This document shows positions 47,398-55,765 of a stretch of DNA of 64,000 bases, piece by piece. The translations under genes and the position numbers were made by a program. The DNA comes from Bacillus vallismortis (lineage in GTDB: Bacteria; Bacillota; Bacilli; Bacillales; Bacillaceae), in NCBI RefSeq assembly GCF_040784915.1, contig NZ_CP160797.1, positions 370,001 through 434,000 of the forward strand. The letters run 5' to 3'. A model generated the notes under the pieces. It ran no database searches. It worked only from the letters and a program-made list of their open reading frames with translations, and had not been told where the DNA came from. The first letter of the stretch is position 1. Each line of letters opens with the position of its first letter.

Positions 47398-47423
47398 CAG
47401 GGCGCTGACGCCCTGTTTTTCTT
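47395..47423 (-). terminator. Terminator of tcyABC
   Basis: Perfect 10-bp arms AAACAGGGCG (47395-47404) and CGCCCTGTTT (47409-47418) with a CTGA loop, directly after the tcyC stop codon. Confidence 0.75.
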
Positions 47424-47424
47424 T

Positions 47425-48168
47425 TTACAACGGGTTCAAAATCCGGTTCAAGAACCGCTGCGTCCGTTCTTCTTTTGGTGCGGAGAAGATTTGCTCCGGC
47501 GGTCCCTGTTCCACGATGACGCCGCCGTCGATGAAGACGACTTCGTCGGCCACATCCTGGGCGAACTTGATTTCGTGGGTCACGACAGCCATGGTCCACC
47601 CTTCATTGGCCAAATCCTTGATCACCTTCAGCACCTCTCCGACAAGTTCGGGGTCAAGCGCTGAGGTCGGTTCGTCAAACAGCATGAGCTCAGGCTGAAT
47701 CGCCAGAGCGCGGGCGATGCCGACGCGCTGCTGCTGTCCTCCGGAAAGCTGGAACGGATATAAATCCATTTTGTCCTTCAATCCGACTTTATCAAGTAGC
47801 TGAATCGCTTCTTTTCTGACTTCCTCTTTGTTCCGTTTTTGCACCTGAACAGGGCCCTCCATCACGTTCTCAAGAGCTGTGCGGTGCGGGAACAGGTGAT
47901 ACGCCTGAAACACCATTCCGGATTTCCGGCGAAGCCGAAGGATATCCGCCTGTTTCACCTTTTTGGAGAAATCGATAGAGAAATCTTCAAATGCAAGTTC
48001 CCCGCGATTGGGGATCTCCAGCGCGTTCAGGCAGCGGAGCAGCGTTGTTTTCCCAGAACCTGAAGGCCCAAGTATAGCGATGACTTTCCCTTTTTCAATC
48101 TTCATATCTATCTTTTTTAAAATTTCATTTTCACCGAATGATTTGTTTAATCCTGTAACGGTAAGCAT
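47425..48168 (-). CDS. tcyC: Cystine ABC transporter ATP-binding protein TcyC
   Basis: A 247-residue ABC ATPase of the polar amino-acid class (formerly yckI). Motifs: Walker [12 protein letters not shown] (about residues 33-43), Q-loop FQAYHLFPH, signature LSGGQQQR (about 143-150), Walker [15 protein letters not shown] and H-loop VTHEI. It powers cystine import through TcyB. I chose the ATG at 48166-48168 with AGGAGGTTCCG upstream, 13 bp after the tcyB stop; a longer frame would start inside tcyB. It may also serve the orphan permease YckA, which has no ATPase of its own (inference). Confidence 0.95.
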   Translation of the reverse strand: MLTVTGLNKSFGENEILKKIDMKIEKGKVIAILGPSGSGKTTLLRCLNALEIPNRGELAFEDFSIDFSKKVKQADILRLRRKSGMVFQAYHLFPHRTALENVMEGPVQVQKRNKEEVRKEAIQLLDKVGLKDKMDLYPFQLSGGQQQRVGIARALAIQPELMLFDEPTSALDPELVGEVLKVIKDLANEGWTMAVVTHEIKFAQDVADEVVFIDGGVIVEQGPPEQIFSAPKEERTQRFLNRILNPL

Positions 48169-48181
48169 ACTCGGAACCTCC

Positions 48182-48886
48182 TTATTTGGCCACGTAGCGG
48201 TCAAGACGCCGTTCGATGACATGCTGGACGAGTGAAAGCAGGAAGCAGATCATCCAATAAATAAAGGCTGCTTCAATATAGATCACTAAAATTTGATCAA
48301 GATTCCGCGCGCCGATTTCCTGGGCTTTTCTGAACAGCTCAGCGACCAGAATCTGAGAGGCGAGGGATGTATCTTTGATCAGGCTGATAAAGGTATTGGA
48401 TAATGGCGGGATCGACACCCGAAACGCCTGCGGCAAAATGACGCGGAACAGCGTTTTCTGATGTGTCATGCCGATCGTGTAGCCGGCTTCCCATTGCCCT
48501 TTCGGCACGGATAAAATAGATGCCCGGATAATTTCAGATGCATAGGCGCCGACGTTTAATGAAAAAGCGATCACTGCGCTTGGAAATGGATCTAATGTGA
48601 TGTTAAAAGCCGGGAACAGATAGAAAATGATGAACAATTGAACGAGAAGAGGAGTGCCGCGTATCGCGGATACGTATACGCTGAACACCCATCTCAAAGG
48701 TCTCACTTTCGACATTCTGGCAAGCGCTGTAACCAGCGCGATGATCATTCCAAATATAAAGGAAAGAATGGTAAGGGGAATCGTATAGTAGATTCCCCCT
48801 GAAAGTATCGGCCAGAATGACTGCTGCACCAGATCCCACGGGATCGCCGTGCCAAGCGTCAATGCCGGCAGATTATTTAGAAACAT
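48182..48886 (-). CDS. tcyB: Cystine ABC transporter permease TcyB
   Basis: A 234-residue HisM/GlnP-type permease (formerly yckJ) with about five membrane helices and the EAA coupling loop [20 protein letters not shown] (about residues 131-150). The start overlaps the end of tcyA by 14 bp, so the genes are translationally coupled. It resembles YckA at 1.98-2.66 kb in length and motif order. Confidence 0.94.
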   Translation of the reverse strand: MFLNNLPALTLGTAIPWDLVQQSFWPILSGGIYYTIPLTILSFIFGMIIALVTALARMSKVRPLRWVFSVYVSAIRGTPLLVQLFIIFYLFPAFNITLDPFPSAVIAFSLNVGAYASEIIRASILSVPKGQWEAGYTIGMTHQKTLFRVILPQAFRVSIPPLSNTFISLIKDTSLASQILVAELFRKAQEIGARNLDQILVIYIEAAFIYWMICFLLSLVQHVIERRLDRYVAK

Positions 48887-49679
48887 CTTCGCCGAACCAT
48901 TTTTTAGAAATGTTAGAAAGAGTCCCGTCCTCTTTCATTTCTTTTAATGCTTTGTTGACTTGATCCACAACCTCGCCGCTTCCTTTGCGGAACGCGAAAT
49001 AGGTTGACTGCGGATCACCTGTTTCAAACGCGATTTTCACGTTTTTGTTGTCTGATGTTTTTAAGTAGTTCAATACAGCAAGTTTATCGTTGTATGTCAT
49101 ATCGACGCGGCCTTGCTGGATGAGCTGAAGGGATTGTGCCAAGCCTTCAACGCCTTCAACTTTCGCGCCGGCATCTGTAGCTAATTTGTTGTAGTTGCTT
49201 GTCAGTGATTGAGCTGATGTTTTTCCTTTTACATCTGCTTCAGACTTAATGTCGTTGTTGTCTTTTTTTGTCACGACAACAGCTCTTGATGTTGTGTATT
49301 TATCAGAGAAATCGTATTTGTCTTCACGGTCTGTTTTTCCGACTTGGTTGGCAATAACGTCAAACCGTTTGGAATTCAGGCCGGCAAACATACTGTCCCA
49401 TTGTGTTTCCTTAAAATCGACTTTCAGCCCTAGGCGTTTTGCGGCTTCTGTGATGACTTCCACATCATAGCCAGTCAGCTTGTCCGTGTCTTTGTCGTGG
49501 AAAGTGAACGGTTCATATGTTCCTTCCGTACCGACTGTCAGCACACCTTTTTTCTTAATTGAAGCCCAAAGATCGCCGTCTTTGGCGTTATCTTTTGACT
49601 GATTATCATTTCCTGCTCCGCAAGCTGCGAGAACTGCAATGCTTACGACCATGAATAAAGCCATTAATGCTTTTTTCAT
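48873..49679 (-). CDS. tcyA: Cystine-binding lipoprotein TcyA
   Basis: A 268-residue substrate-binding lipoprotein (formerly yckK) with a lipoprotein signal peptide and lipobox LAAC, followed by a SBP_bac_3 domain (GVLTVGTEGTYEPFTFHDKD, LTGYDVEVITEAAKRLGL). It binds L-cystine outside the cell for TcyB and TcyC. I chose the ATG at 49677-49679 with GTGGGGA upstream; an in-frame ATG four codons earlier overlaps that RBS. First gene of tcyABC. Confidence 0.94.
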   Translation of the reverse strand: MKKALMALFMVVSIAVLAACGAGNDNQSKDNAKDGDLWASIKKKGVLTVGTEGTYEPFTFHDKDTDKLTGYDVEVITEAAKRLGLKVDFKETQWDSMFAGLNSKRFDVIANQVGKTDREDKYDFSDKYTTSRAVVVTKKDNNDIKSEADVKGKTSAQSLTSNYNKLATDAGAKVEGVEGLAQSLQLIQQGRVDMTYNDKLAVLNYLKTSDNKNVKIAFETGDPQSTYFAFRKGSGEVVDQVNKALKEMKEDGTLSNISKKWFGEDVSK

Positions 49680-49738
49680 CTTATTCCCCACTTTTCTGGT
49701 TGATTTTATTGAAATAAAAAATTAGCTTACAAATCTAA

Positions 49739-49766
49739 AGGATAACTTTTTTTTAGTATGAGTCAA
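49739..49766 (-). promoter_or_regulatory. tcyABC promoter
   Basis: On the minus strand TTGACT (49761-49766) and TATCCT (49739-49744) are 16 bp apart, about 60 bp before the tcyA start. I see no S-box or T-box structure in the short leader. Confidence 0.6.
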
Positions 49767-49794
49767 GTATTTGGTTTTCATAAGGCAAAATCTT

Positions 49795-50667
49795 TTAAAA
49801 TAAACCCAAAAATTGATGTGCCGGTTTTGGCAAATAACTGTCCGTTCTCCACATGACAGCCGGTGTCATAATAAAGGGATTGTCTTCGATATGAACGGTA
49901 TGAACGTGATTCCTCATATGAACGGGAATCATCGTAACGGGCAGAATGGAAGCGCCGAATCCGGATGAGACGAGACTGAGCAAAGTTGCGGAATCGTGGC
50001 ATTCGCAAACAATGCGCGGCTCCAGATTCAAACGATGAAATTCATTCATGACCTGATTATAGACGCCTTTTCCGTTGACAGGCCGCAGCAGAATCAGCGG
50101 AAAGGAAGGGATATCTTCCATTTTAATGGTGTCCCCGCACGTATATCCGGCTTCATCGGAAAGCACGAGCACACATGGAATGTCATCAAGCTGTTTGAAT
50201 TGAACCGTGTCGCTTTTGATCATTGTCGTCGTGACCGCCGCATCGATTTGACGGCTTTCCAGCAGCTCTAGCAGCGTCGCGGGCTCATTCTCCCAGATAT
50301 TAAAGGTGAGGTGAGGGTATCTCTCTTTGATCTGTGTTACTTTTTCAAGCATCAGAGCTGCGCAATAGATCGTTGAACCCACGGCCAGCGTGCCGGCTAC
50401 CTCCTCCTTCAGCTCTTGTACCTCGATGACTGCATCTTCAAACCTGTGCAGAATCTCCTTGGCTCTTTTCAGGAAAACAGTTCCTTCATATGTTAGCGAC
50501 ATTTGTTTTTTCTTATTCCGATCAAAGAGAACGACACCAAGCTCATCCTCCAGCTGCTTCAGCTGTCTGCTTAAAGGCGGCTGCGCCATGTGAAGCTTTT
50601 TGGCGGCGGATGTGATTTTCTTTTCTTGGGCGATGGTAATGAAATATCGAAGCTGTCGAATGTCCAA
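49795..50667 (-). CDS. bsdA: LysR-type regulator BsdA
   Basis: A 290-residue LysR-family activator. The N-terminal helix-turn-helix reads ITIAQEKKITSAAKKLHMAQPPLSRQLKQLE (split, about residues 11-41), followed by an effector-binding domain. In B. subtilis BsdA responds to salicylic acid and induces the divergent bsdBCD decarboxylase operon. The near-palindromic LysR box at 50689-50703 lies between the two. Confidence 0.93.
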   Translation of the reverse strand: MDIRQLRYFITIAQEKKITSAAKKLHMAQPPLSRQLKQLEDELGVVLFDRNKKKQMSLTYEGTVFLKRAKEILHRFEDAVIEVQELKEEVAGTLAVGSTIYCAALMLEKVTQIKERYPHLTFNIWENEPATLLELLESRQIDAAVTTTMIKSDTVQFKQLDDIPCVLVLSDEAGYTCGDTIKMEDIPSFPLILLRPVNGKGVYNQVMNEFHRLNLEPRIVCECHDSATLLSLVSSGFGASILPVTMIPVHMRNHVHTVHIEDNPFIMTPAVMWRTDSYLPKPAHQFLGLF

Positions 50668-50688
50668 AAAAATAGCGCCTCCTCACTT

Positions 50689-50703
50689 ATACCTTTTGGG
50701 TAT
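50689..50703. promoter_or_regulatory. LysR-type operator (T-N11-A) between bsdA and bsdB
   Basis: ATACC-TTTTG-GGTAT is a 15-bp inverted repeat with the T-N11-A form of LysR boxes, 22 bp upstream of bsdA and about 90 bp upstream of bsdB. It probably binds BsdA; a further AT-rich half site toward bsdB may be the activation site. Confidence 0.65.
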
Positions 50704-50794
50704 TAAATATAGATTTAACAGATATTTATCATATGGATATATCAGGAGTATGATGGAAATGAAAGCACAATTCAAGCGTAAAGGAGGGGGCAAA

Positions 50795-51373
50795 GTGAAA
50801 CTCGTTGTCGGAATGACAGGGGCAACAGGGGCCATTTTCGGAGTCAGGCTGCTGGAGTGGCTGAAGGCCGCCGAAGTGGAAACCCATCTCGTTGTGTCTC
50901 CTTGGGCGAACGTCACGATCAAACACGAAACAGGCTGTACATTAAAAGAAGTGGAACAACTGGCTACATACACTTATTCGCATAAGGACCAGGCGGCAGC
51001 CATTTCAAGCGGGTCGTTTGATACCGATGGAATGATTGTTGCGCCATGCAGCATGAAATCACTCGCAAGCATTCGCACCGGGATGGCGGATAATCTGCTG
51101 ACACGTGCGGCGGATGTCATGCTCAAGGAGAGAAAAAAACTCGTCCTCTTAACGAGAGAGACGCCTTTAAACCAGATTCATCTCGAAAATATGCTAGCGC
51201 TTACGAAAATGGGCGCCATCATTCTTCCTCCGATGCCGGCATTTTATAATCAGCCGGGCAGCTTAGAGGAAATGGTCGACCATATTGTCTTCAGAACGTT
51301 GGACCAATTTGGCATTCGCCTTCCTGAAGCGAAACGCTGGAATGGGATTGAAAAACAAAAAGGAGGAGCTTGA
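50795..51373 (+). CDS. bsdB: BsdB, UbiX-type flavin prenyltransferase
   Basis: A UbiX/Pad1-like flavoprotein that makes the prenylated FMN cofactor needed by the decarboxylase BsdC. The N-terminal KLVVGMTGATGAIFGVRLL is the flavin-binding Rossmann start; the central APCSMKSLASIRTGMADNLL and LTRETPLNQIHLENML blocks are UbiX hallmarks. I favour the GTG at 50795 (192 residues) because a very strong RBS AAGGAGGGGG lies 5 nt before it. An ATG at 50759 would add 12 residues and has a weaker AGGAG. It overlaps the bsdC region closely, and both are induced by phenolic acids. Confidence 0.92.
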   Translation: MKLVVGMTGATGAIFGVRLLEWLKAAEVETHLVVSPWANVTIKHETGCTLKEVEQLATYTYSHKDQAAAISSGSFDTDGMIVAPCSMKSLASIRTGMADNLLTRAADVMLKERKKLVLLTRETPLNQIHLENMLALTKMGAIILPPMPAFYNQPGSLEEMVDHIVFRTLDQFGIRLPEAKRWNGIEKQKGGA

Positions 51374-51375
51374 CC

Positions 51376-52797
51376 ATGGCTTATCAAGATTTCAGAGAAT
51401 TTCTCGCTGCCCTTGACAAAGAAGGACAGCTGCTGACAGTGAATGAAGAGGTAAAGCCGGAGCCGGATTTAGGGGCCGCGGCACGAGCAGCCAGCAATCT
51501 TGGCGATAAAAGCCCGGCGCTTTTATTCAATAACATTTACGGCTACAATAACGCGCAAATTGCGATGAATGTGATCGGTTCCTGGCCGAACCATGCGATG
51601 ATGCTCGGCATGCCGAAAGACACGCCGGTTAAAGAACAGTTTTTTGAATTCGCAAAGCGTTATGAACAGTTTCCGATGCCGGTCAAACGTGAGGAAACAG
51701 CGCCGTTTCATGAAAATGAAATCACCGAAGACATCAATTTGTTCGATATACTGCCTCTTTTCAGAATTAACCAAGGAGACGGCGGCTACTATTTAGACAA
51801 AGCGTGTGTCATTTCCCGCGATCTCGAAGACCCAGACAACTTCGGCAAACAAAACGTCGGCATTTACAGAATGCAGGTCAAAGGAAAAGACCGCCTCGGC
51901 ATTCAGCCTGTACCGCAGCACGATATTGCGGTCCATCTGCGCCAAGCTGAAGAACGCGGGGTCAATCTTCCAGTCACCATTGCACTCGGCTGTGAGCCGG
52001 TCATTACAACGGCGGCATCGACTCCGCTTCTTTATGATCAATCAGAATACGAAATGGCGGGCGCGATTCAAGGCGAACCTTATCGCATTGTGAAATCAAA
52101 GCTGTCCGATCTAGATGTTCCAGGGGGCGCCGAAGTGGTGCTTGAAGGTGAAATCATTGCCGGAGAACGTGAGTATGAAGGCCCGTTCGGTGAGTTCACA
52201 GGCCATTATTCCGGCGGCCGCAGCATGCCGATTATCAAAATTAAACGCGTATATCACAGAAACAATCCGATTTTTGAACATTTATACTTAGGCATGCCTT
52301 GGACAGAATGCGATTACATGATTGGCATTAACACTTGTGTGCCGCTTTATCAGCAGTTAAAAGAAGCATATCCGAATGAAATTGTGGCTGTGAACGCCAT
52401 GTACACACACGGTTTAATCGCGATTGTTTCCACAAAAACCCGCTATGGCGGATTTGCGAAAGCGGTCGGCATGCGCGCACTCACAACACCGCACGGACTT
52501 GGCTACTGCAAAATGGTCATTGTCGTTGACGAGGATGTCGATCCATTCAACCTTCCGCAGGTCATGTGGGCGCTTTCGACCAAAATGCATCCGAAACACG
52601 ATGCGGTCATCATCCCGGAATTATCTGTCCTGCCGCTTGACCCGGGATCTAACCCATCAGGAATCACTCATAAAATGATTCTGGACGCCACTACACCTAC
52701 TGCGCCAGAAACAAGAGGCCACTATTCACAGCCGCTTGATTCACCATTAACAACGAAAGAATGGGAACAAAAACTAATGGACTTGATGAATAAATAA
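51376..52797 (+). CDS. bsdC: BsdC, UbiD-type phenolic acid (non-oxidative) decarboxylase
   Basis: A 473-residue UbiD-family enzyme that removes the carboxyl group from 4-hydroxybenzoate/vanillate-type acids using prenylated FMN. Landmarks are CVISRDLEDPDNFGKQNVGIYRMQV (split), EGPFGEFTGHYSGG with the catalytic glutamates (about residues 273-286) and LDPGSNPSGITHKMILDAT near the C terminus. The ATG at 51376 lies 2 bp after the bsdB stop, with AGGAGG upstream; an in-frame TTG two codons earlier overlaps bsdB. Confidence 0.95.
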   Translation: MAYQDFREFLAALDKEGQLLTVNEEVKPEPDLGAAARAASNLGDKSPALLFNNIYGYNNAQIAMNVIGSWPNHAMMLGMPKDTPVKEQFFEFAKRYEQFPMPVKREETAPFHENEITEDINLFDILPLFRINQGDGGYYLDKACVISRDLEDPDNFGKQNVGIYRMQVKGKDRLGIQPVPQHDIAVHLRQAEERGVNLPVTIALGCEPVITTAASTPLLYDQSEYEMAGAIQGEPYRIVKSKLSDLDVPGGAEVVLEGEIIAGEREYEGPFGEFTGHYSGGRSMPIIKIKRVYHRNNPIFEHLYLGMPWTECDYMIGINTCVPLYQQLKEAYPNEIVAVNAMYTHGLIAIVSTKTRYGGFAKAVGMRALTTPHGLGYCKMVIVVDEDVDPFNLPQVMWALSTKMHPKHDAVIIPELSVLPLDPGSNPSGITHKMILDATTPTAPETRGHYSQPLDSPLTTKEWEQKLMDLMNK

Positions 52798-52813
52798 GGA
52801 AAGGATGATCGAC

Positions 52814-53041
52814 ATGCATACATGTCCTCGATGCGATTCAAAAAAGGGAGAAATCATGAGCAAATCGCCTGTAGAAGGCGCCTGGGAAGTTTATCGGTGC
52901 CAAACATGCTTTTTTACATGGAGATCCTGTGAGCCGGAAAGCATGACAAATCCCGCGAAATACAATCCGGCGTTTAAAATTAATCCGAAGGAAACTGAAT
53001 CAGCAATTGAAGTTCCGGCTGTGCCGGAACGAAAGGCCTGA
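52814..53041 (+). CDS. bsdD: BsdD, small zinc-ribbon subunit of the decarboxylase
   Basis: A 75-residue protein with two CxxC pairs (TCPRCD and RCQTCFF) forming a zinc-ribbon-like fold. It is the third component of the B/C/D hydroxyarylic acid decarboxylase and is needed for full activity. The ATG at 52814 is preceded by AAGGAAAGG; an ATG three codons earlier is also possible. It lies 16 bp after bsdC. Confidence 0.92.
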   Translation: MHTCPRCDSKKGEIMSKSPVEGAWEVYRCQTCFFTWRSCEPESMTNPAKYNPAFKINPKETESAIEVPAVPERKA

Positions 53042-53046
53042 TCAGC

Positions 53047-53502
53047 GTGAGTTGTATATCAGACCGTCTCTTTGAGCTGCTTGACGGGAATCGCCTGAAG
53101 GAGAAGCAGCAGGAGGCTTTCGTTCTGCAAACGGTATCGGAGGATGGCTGGCCGCACGCCGCTATGATCAGCGTGGGAGAAATCATCGCTCTAAGCCGGA
53201 CAGATATCCGAATCGCTTTGTGGAAAAACACAGTGACTGCCGCCAACATTCTTCGGACAGGAAAAGCGCAGTTCACGGCATGGTGGAAGGGATCAGCCCA
53301 TTATGTAAAGCTGCAATGTGAGCTTTTGCCGCCTTTGAAAGAAGCCGAATATGACAGAGAACGTTTTGCCTGCCGCGTCGTTTCTGTGAAGGAAGACGTT
53401 GCGAAATATGCTGATTTGACTTCCGGTGTCCGTATCCGGCTTCACAGCCCTGATGAGGTGCTGAACAGATGGGAAAAGACGCTTGAGGAATTAAAACAGT
53501 AA
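53047..53502 (+). CDS. yclD: YclD, pyridoxamine 5'-phosphate oxidase-like flavin-binding protein
   Basis: A 151-residue protein with the split-barrel pattern of the PNPOx-like family: LQTVSEDGWPHAAMISVGEIIALS (about residues 28-50), then ALWKNTVTAANILRTGKAQF and a C-terminal RVVSVKEDVAKYADLTSG block. The start is GTG, 5 bp after bsdD, so it is likely the last gene of the bsdBCD transcript. The function is unknown; a flavin or small aromatic may be bound. Confidence 0.85.
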   Translation: MSCISDRLFELLDGNRLKEKQQEAFVLQTVSEDGWPHAAMISVGEIIALSRTDIRIALWKNTVTAANILRTGKAQFTAWWKGSAHYVKLQCELLPPLKEAEYDRERFACRVVSVKEDVAKYADLTSGVRIRLHSPDEVLNRWEKTLEELKQ

Positions 53503-53637
53503 TATAGACAGCTCGAAAAAGTGAATCGTTTTCTTAGAAACAGCCGGTCTAGAGAGAAAGAAACGCTTTGAAATAGACATCGCGAATTTGCAGCAAGACA
53601 TCAAAAAAGATCCTGAGAGACGCTTCGTACACATGTG

Positions 53638-53960
53638 TACGAAGCGCTGAGGCGAAAAGCTTTTATCAAGAGCGACCGCATGCTGCTCTATGGAATGGTG
53701 ATTTCACGAATATGCCGATCATTGATGAATGATGGGGCCATACATTTGCCGGGTTTGTCTTATTCAGCGGTTAGCAGATGTTCAAATGCAGTGTACATTG
53801 GATTAGGGAGAAGATATGAATACCTGGTCGCTCCTGTTGCGCTGTGGGATATTGTTGACGGTTTATATTCCCATGTGGAGAAGGTTATTTTTGAGGGTAG
53901 CGGCCATCAGCCGATGCTGGAAGAACCGCAAGCCCTAGGAAAGCTTCAGCAAAAGGATGG
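53638..53960 (+). pseudogene. yclE: Decayed alpha/beta-hydrolase gene (yclE-like)
   Basis: Hydrolase sequence is visible in two frames. One frame (from 53658) reads FYQERPHAALWNGDFTNMPI, hits an in-frame TGA where a Met would be expected, then continues WGHTFAGFVLFSG before a stop. A different frame then reads VYIGLGRRYEYLVAPVALWD and VEKVIFEGSGHQPMLEEPQ, the typical C terminus with the catalytic His of proline-iminopeptidase-like hydrolases. The N terminus with the nucleophile serine is missing. At least one nonsense change, one frameshift and a 5' deletion are present. In B. subtilis yclE encodes such a hydrolase at this position, so I take this as its remnant. Confidence 0.7.
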
Positions 53961-53963
53961 ACA

Positions 53964-54009
53964 AATAAGAAACAGCCCGCAGGCTAAAATCCGAGGGCTG
54001 TTTCTTATT
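53964..54009. terminator. Long bidirectional terminator downstream of dtpT
   Basis: 15-bp arms, AATAAGAAACAGCCC (53964-53978) and its complement (53995-54009), with a 16-nt loop. The right arm overlaps the dtpT stop codon. Confidence 0.8.
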
Positions 54010-55486
54010 ATAAGACCCCTTTCATCGCACGCTTGATAATCGGCGAAAGCAGCAGAAGAATGCCGCCAAGTACGATAGAAATCAAGCCGATGGTGCCGAA
54101 GTAAGTTGTTTCAGGAATTTTATCAAATAATCCGGCTACTTGGGCATTGATCGCTTGGGCTGCTGCGTTAGTCAGAAACCACATACTCATTGTCTGTGCA
54201 GAGAATGCAGCTGGCGCCAGTTTCGTTGTCACGGATAAACCGACTGGAGACAGGCACAGCTCTCCAAGCACGACAAGCAGGAAGCTGAGAACGAGCCAAA
54301 GCGGGCTTACGAGTGCTTCTTTTCCTTGCATAGCCGGGAATACCATAATGATAAATGACAATCCGGCTAGAATAATTCCGATTGAGAATTTAACTGGCGT
54401 GGACGGCTGGCGTTTGCCAAGCTTCATCCATAGCCACGCGAAAATTGGCGCGAAAATGACGACAAACAATGGGTTTAATGATTGGAACCAAGATGACTGA
54501 AGTTCTAATCCGCCCAATGAAAGCCTTGTGCGTTCATCAGCGTATACCGCAAGAATGGTCGCTCCCTGTTCCTGAATGGCCCAGAACATGACAGCACCGA
54601 TAAACAAAGGAATGTAAGCGGCAAGACGAGATTTTTCTGTTTTGTCCGCTTTTTTGCTTGTAAACATGATGATGAAATAAACAATAGGAATCAAAATACC
54701 GAGAATACTGACAAGGTCGATGAAACCATTGACCGTCAGCACGCCTGTTTGTACAGAAATAATCACTGCGATCGCCACAATGATAACACCGATTCCAGTA
54801 CCAATCGCAGATTTTTTAGACAGCGGATTCGGCACATTTGAGCCTGCAAGCCCGAGGTTTTTCTTTCTTGTCAGAGCATATACGATAAGTCCGAGAAGCA
54901 TTCCGACTGCGGCAGCTCCGAAGCCAAGATGATAGTTGTACTTCTGTCCGAGTGTTCCGACAATTAACGGCGCAAGTAAACCGCCAAGGTTAATCCCCAT
55001 GTAGAAAATACTAAAACCTGAGTCGCGGCGCGGGTCTTCTTTCGTGTAAAGATCTCCAACCACACTTGAAACGTTTGGTTTTAATAAGCCTGTTCCGATA
55101 ATGATAAGTGCCATGCTGATATAGAATGCTGTCGCGCTGCCCGGATAGGCGAGTGCAATGTGGCCGAACATAATGAATATGCCGCCGTAAAACACGGTGT
55201 TTGCGGTTCCGAATACCCGGTCAGCGAGCCATCCGCCGATAATAGTGGACATGTATACGAGTGATCCGTAAATTGACATAATGGCAACCGCTGTGCCTTT
55301 GTCAAAGCCAAGCCCTCCGTTTACCGTCTCTGTATACAAATAGTAAAGTAAGATTGCTCTCATTCCATAGTAAGAGAAACGCTCCCAAAATTCGGTGAAA
55401 AATAGCGTAAATAGTCCCCGCGGGTGACCAAAGAACCCTTTTTGCGGGACGCTTTTGATGATACTTTCGTTATCAATCGAAGCCAT
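54008..55486 (-). CDS. dtpT: POT-family di/tripeptide transporter DtpT (YclF)
   Basis: A 492-residue proton-coupled oligopeptide transporter with about fourteen membrane helices. The PTR2 signatures are visible: FFTEFWERFSYYGMRAIL in helix 1 (ExxER motif, about residues 28-45) and FSIFYMGINLGGLLAPLIVG (about 156-175). I chose the ATG at 55484-55486 with AAGGG upstream; a start three codons earlier is possible. It is divergent from yclG and has a strong own promoter. Confidence 0.92.
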   Translation of the reverse strand: MASIDNESIIKSVPQKGFFGHPRGLFTLFFTEFWERFSYYGMRAILLYYLYTETVNGGLGFDKGTAVAIMSIYGSLVYMSTIIGGWLADRVFGTANTVFYGGIFIMFGHIALAYPGSATAFYISMALIIIGTGLLKPNVSSVVGDLYTKEDPRRDSGFSIFYMGINLGGLLAPLIVGTLGQKYNYHLGFGAAAVGMLLGLIVYALTRKKNLGLAGSNVPNPLSKKSAIGTGIGVIIVAIAVIISVQTGVLTVNGFIDLVSILGILIPIVYFIIMFTSKKADKTEKSRLAAYIPLFIGAVMFWAIQEQGATILAVYADERTRLSLGGLELQSSWFQSLNPLFVVIFAPIFAWLWMKLGKRQPSTPVKFSIGIILAGLSFIIMVFPAMQGKEALVSPLWLVLSFLLVVLGELCLSPVGLSVTTKLAPAAFSAQTMSMWFLTNAAAQAINAQVAGLFDKIPETTYFGTIGLISIVLGGILLLLSPIIKRAMKGVL

Positions 55487-55524
55487 GTCAGCCAAACCCT
55501 TTCTTAAAAAAGTGTATTATAAAA

Positions 55525-55553
55525 ATCATATTCTTATATAATACTTGTGTCAA
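55525..55553 (-). promoter_or_regulatory. Strong sigma-A promoter of dtpT
   Basis: On the minus strand TTGACA (55548-55553) and TATGAT (55525-55530) are exactly 17 bp apart, close to consensus, about 40 bp upstream of the start. Confidence 0.8.
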
Positions 55554-55645
55554 TATAATTTATACGCATTTCAAATAGTTCCATAATGGAAAAATTATAA
55601 ATGTATGAAAATAGTGGTTTTATCCTAATTATTAAGTCCTTTTTC

Positions 55646-55660
55646 GTAAGATTTTCTTAC
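55646..55660. promoter_or_regulatory. Inverted repeat upstream of yclG
   Basis: GTAAG-N5-CTTAC lies about 105 bp before the yclG start in an A/T-rich region. It could be an operator or a small hairpin; no regulator is suggested. Confidence 0.3.
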
Positions 55661-55765
55661 AAAACTATTCCTTTATATTTTTTTGATAAAATTTTAGAGA
55701 GATGTGCAAGCGGATCGGGCCTTTGTGAGTATCATGATAGTAATCATGGAGAAGGAGGCTCGCAA

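Noticed and set aside
49680..49794. Riboswitch (S-box or T-box) before the cystine transporter tcyABC
   Set aside because: The leader is only about 60 nt from the promoter and shows none of the conserved boxes.
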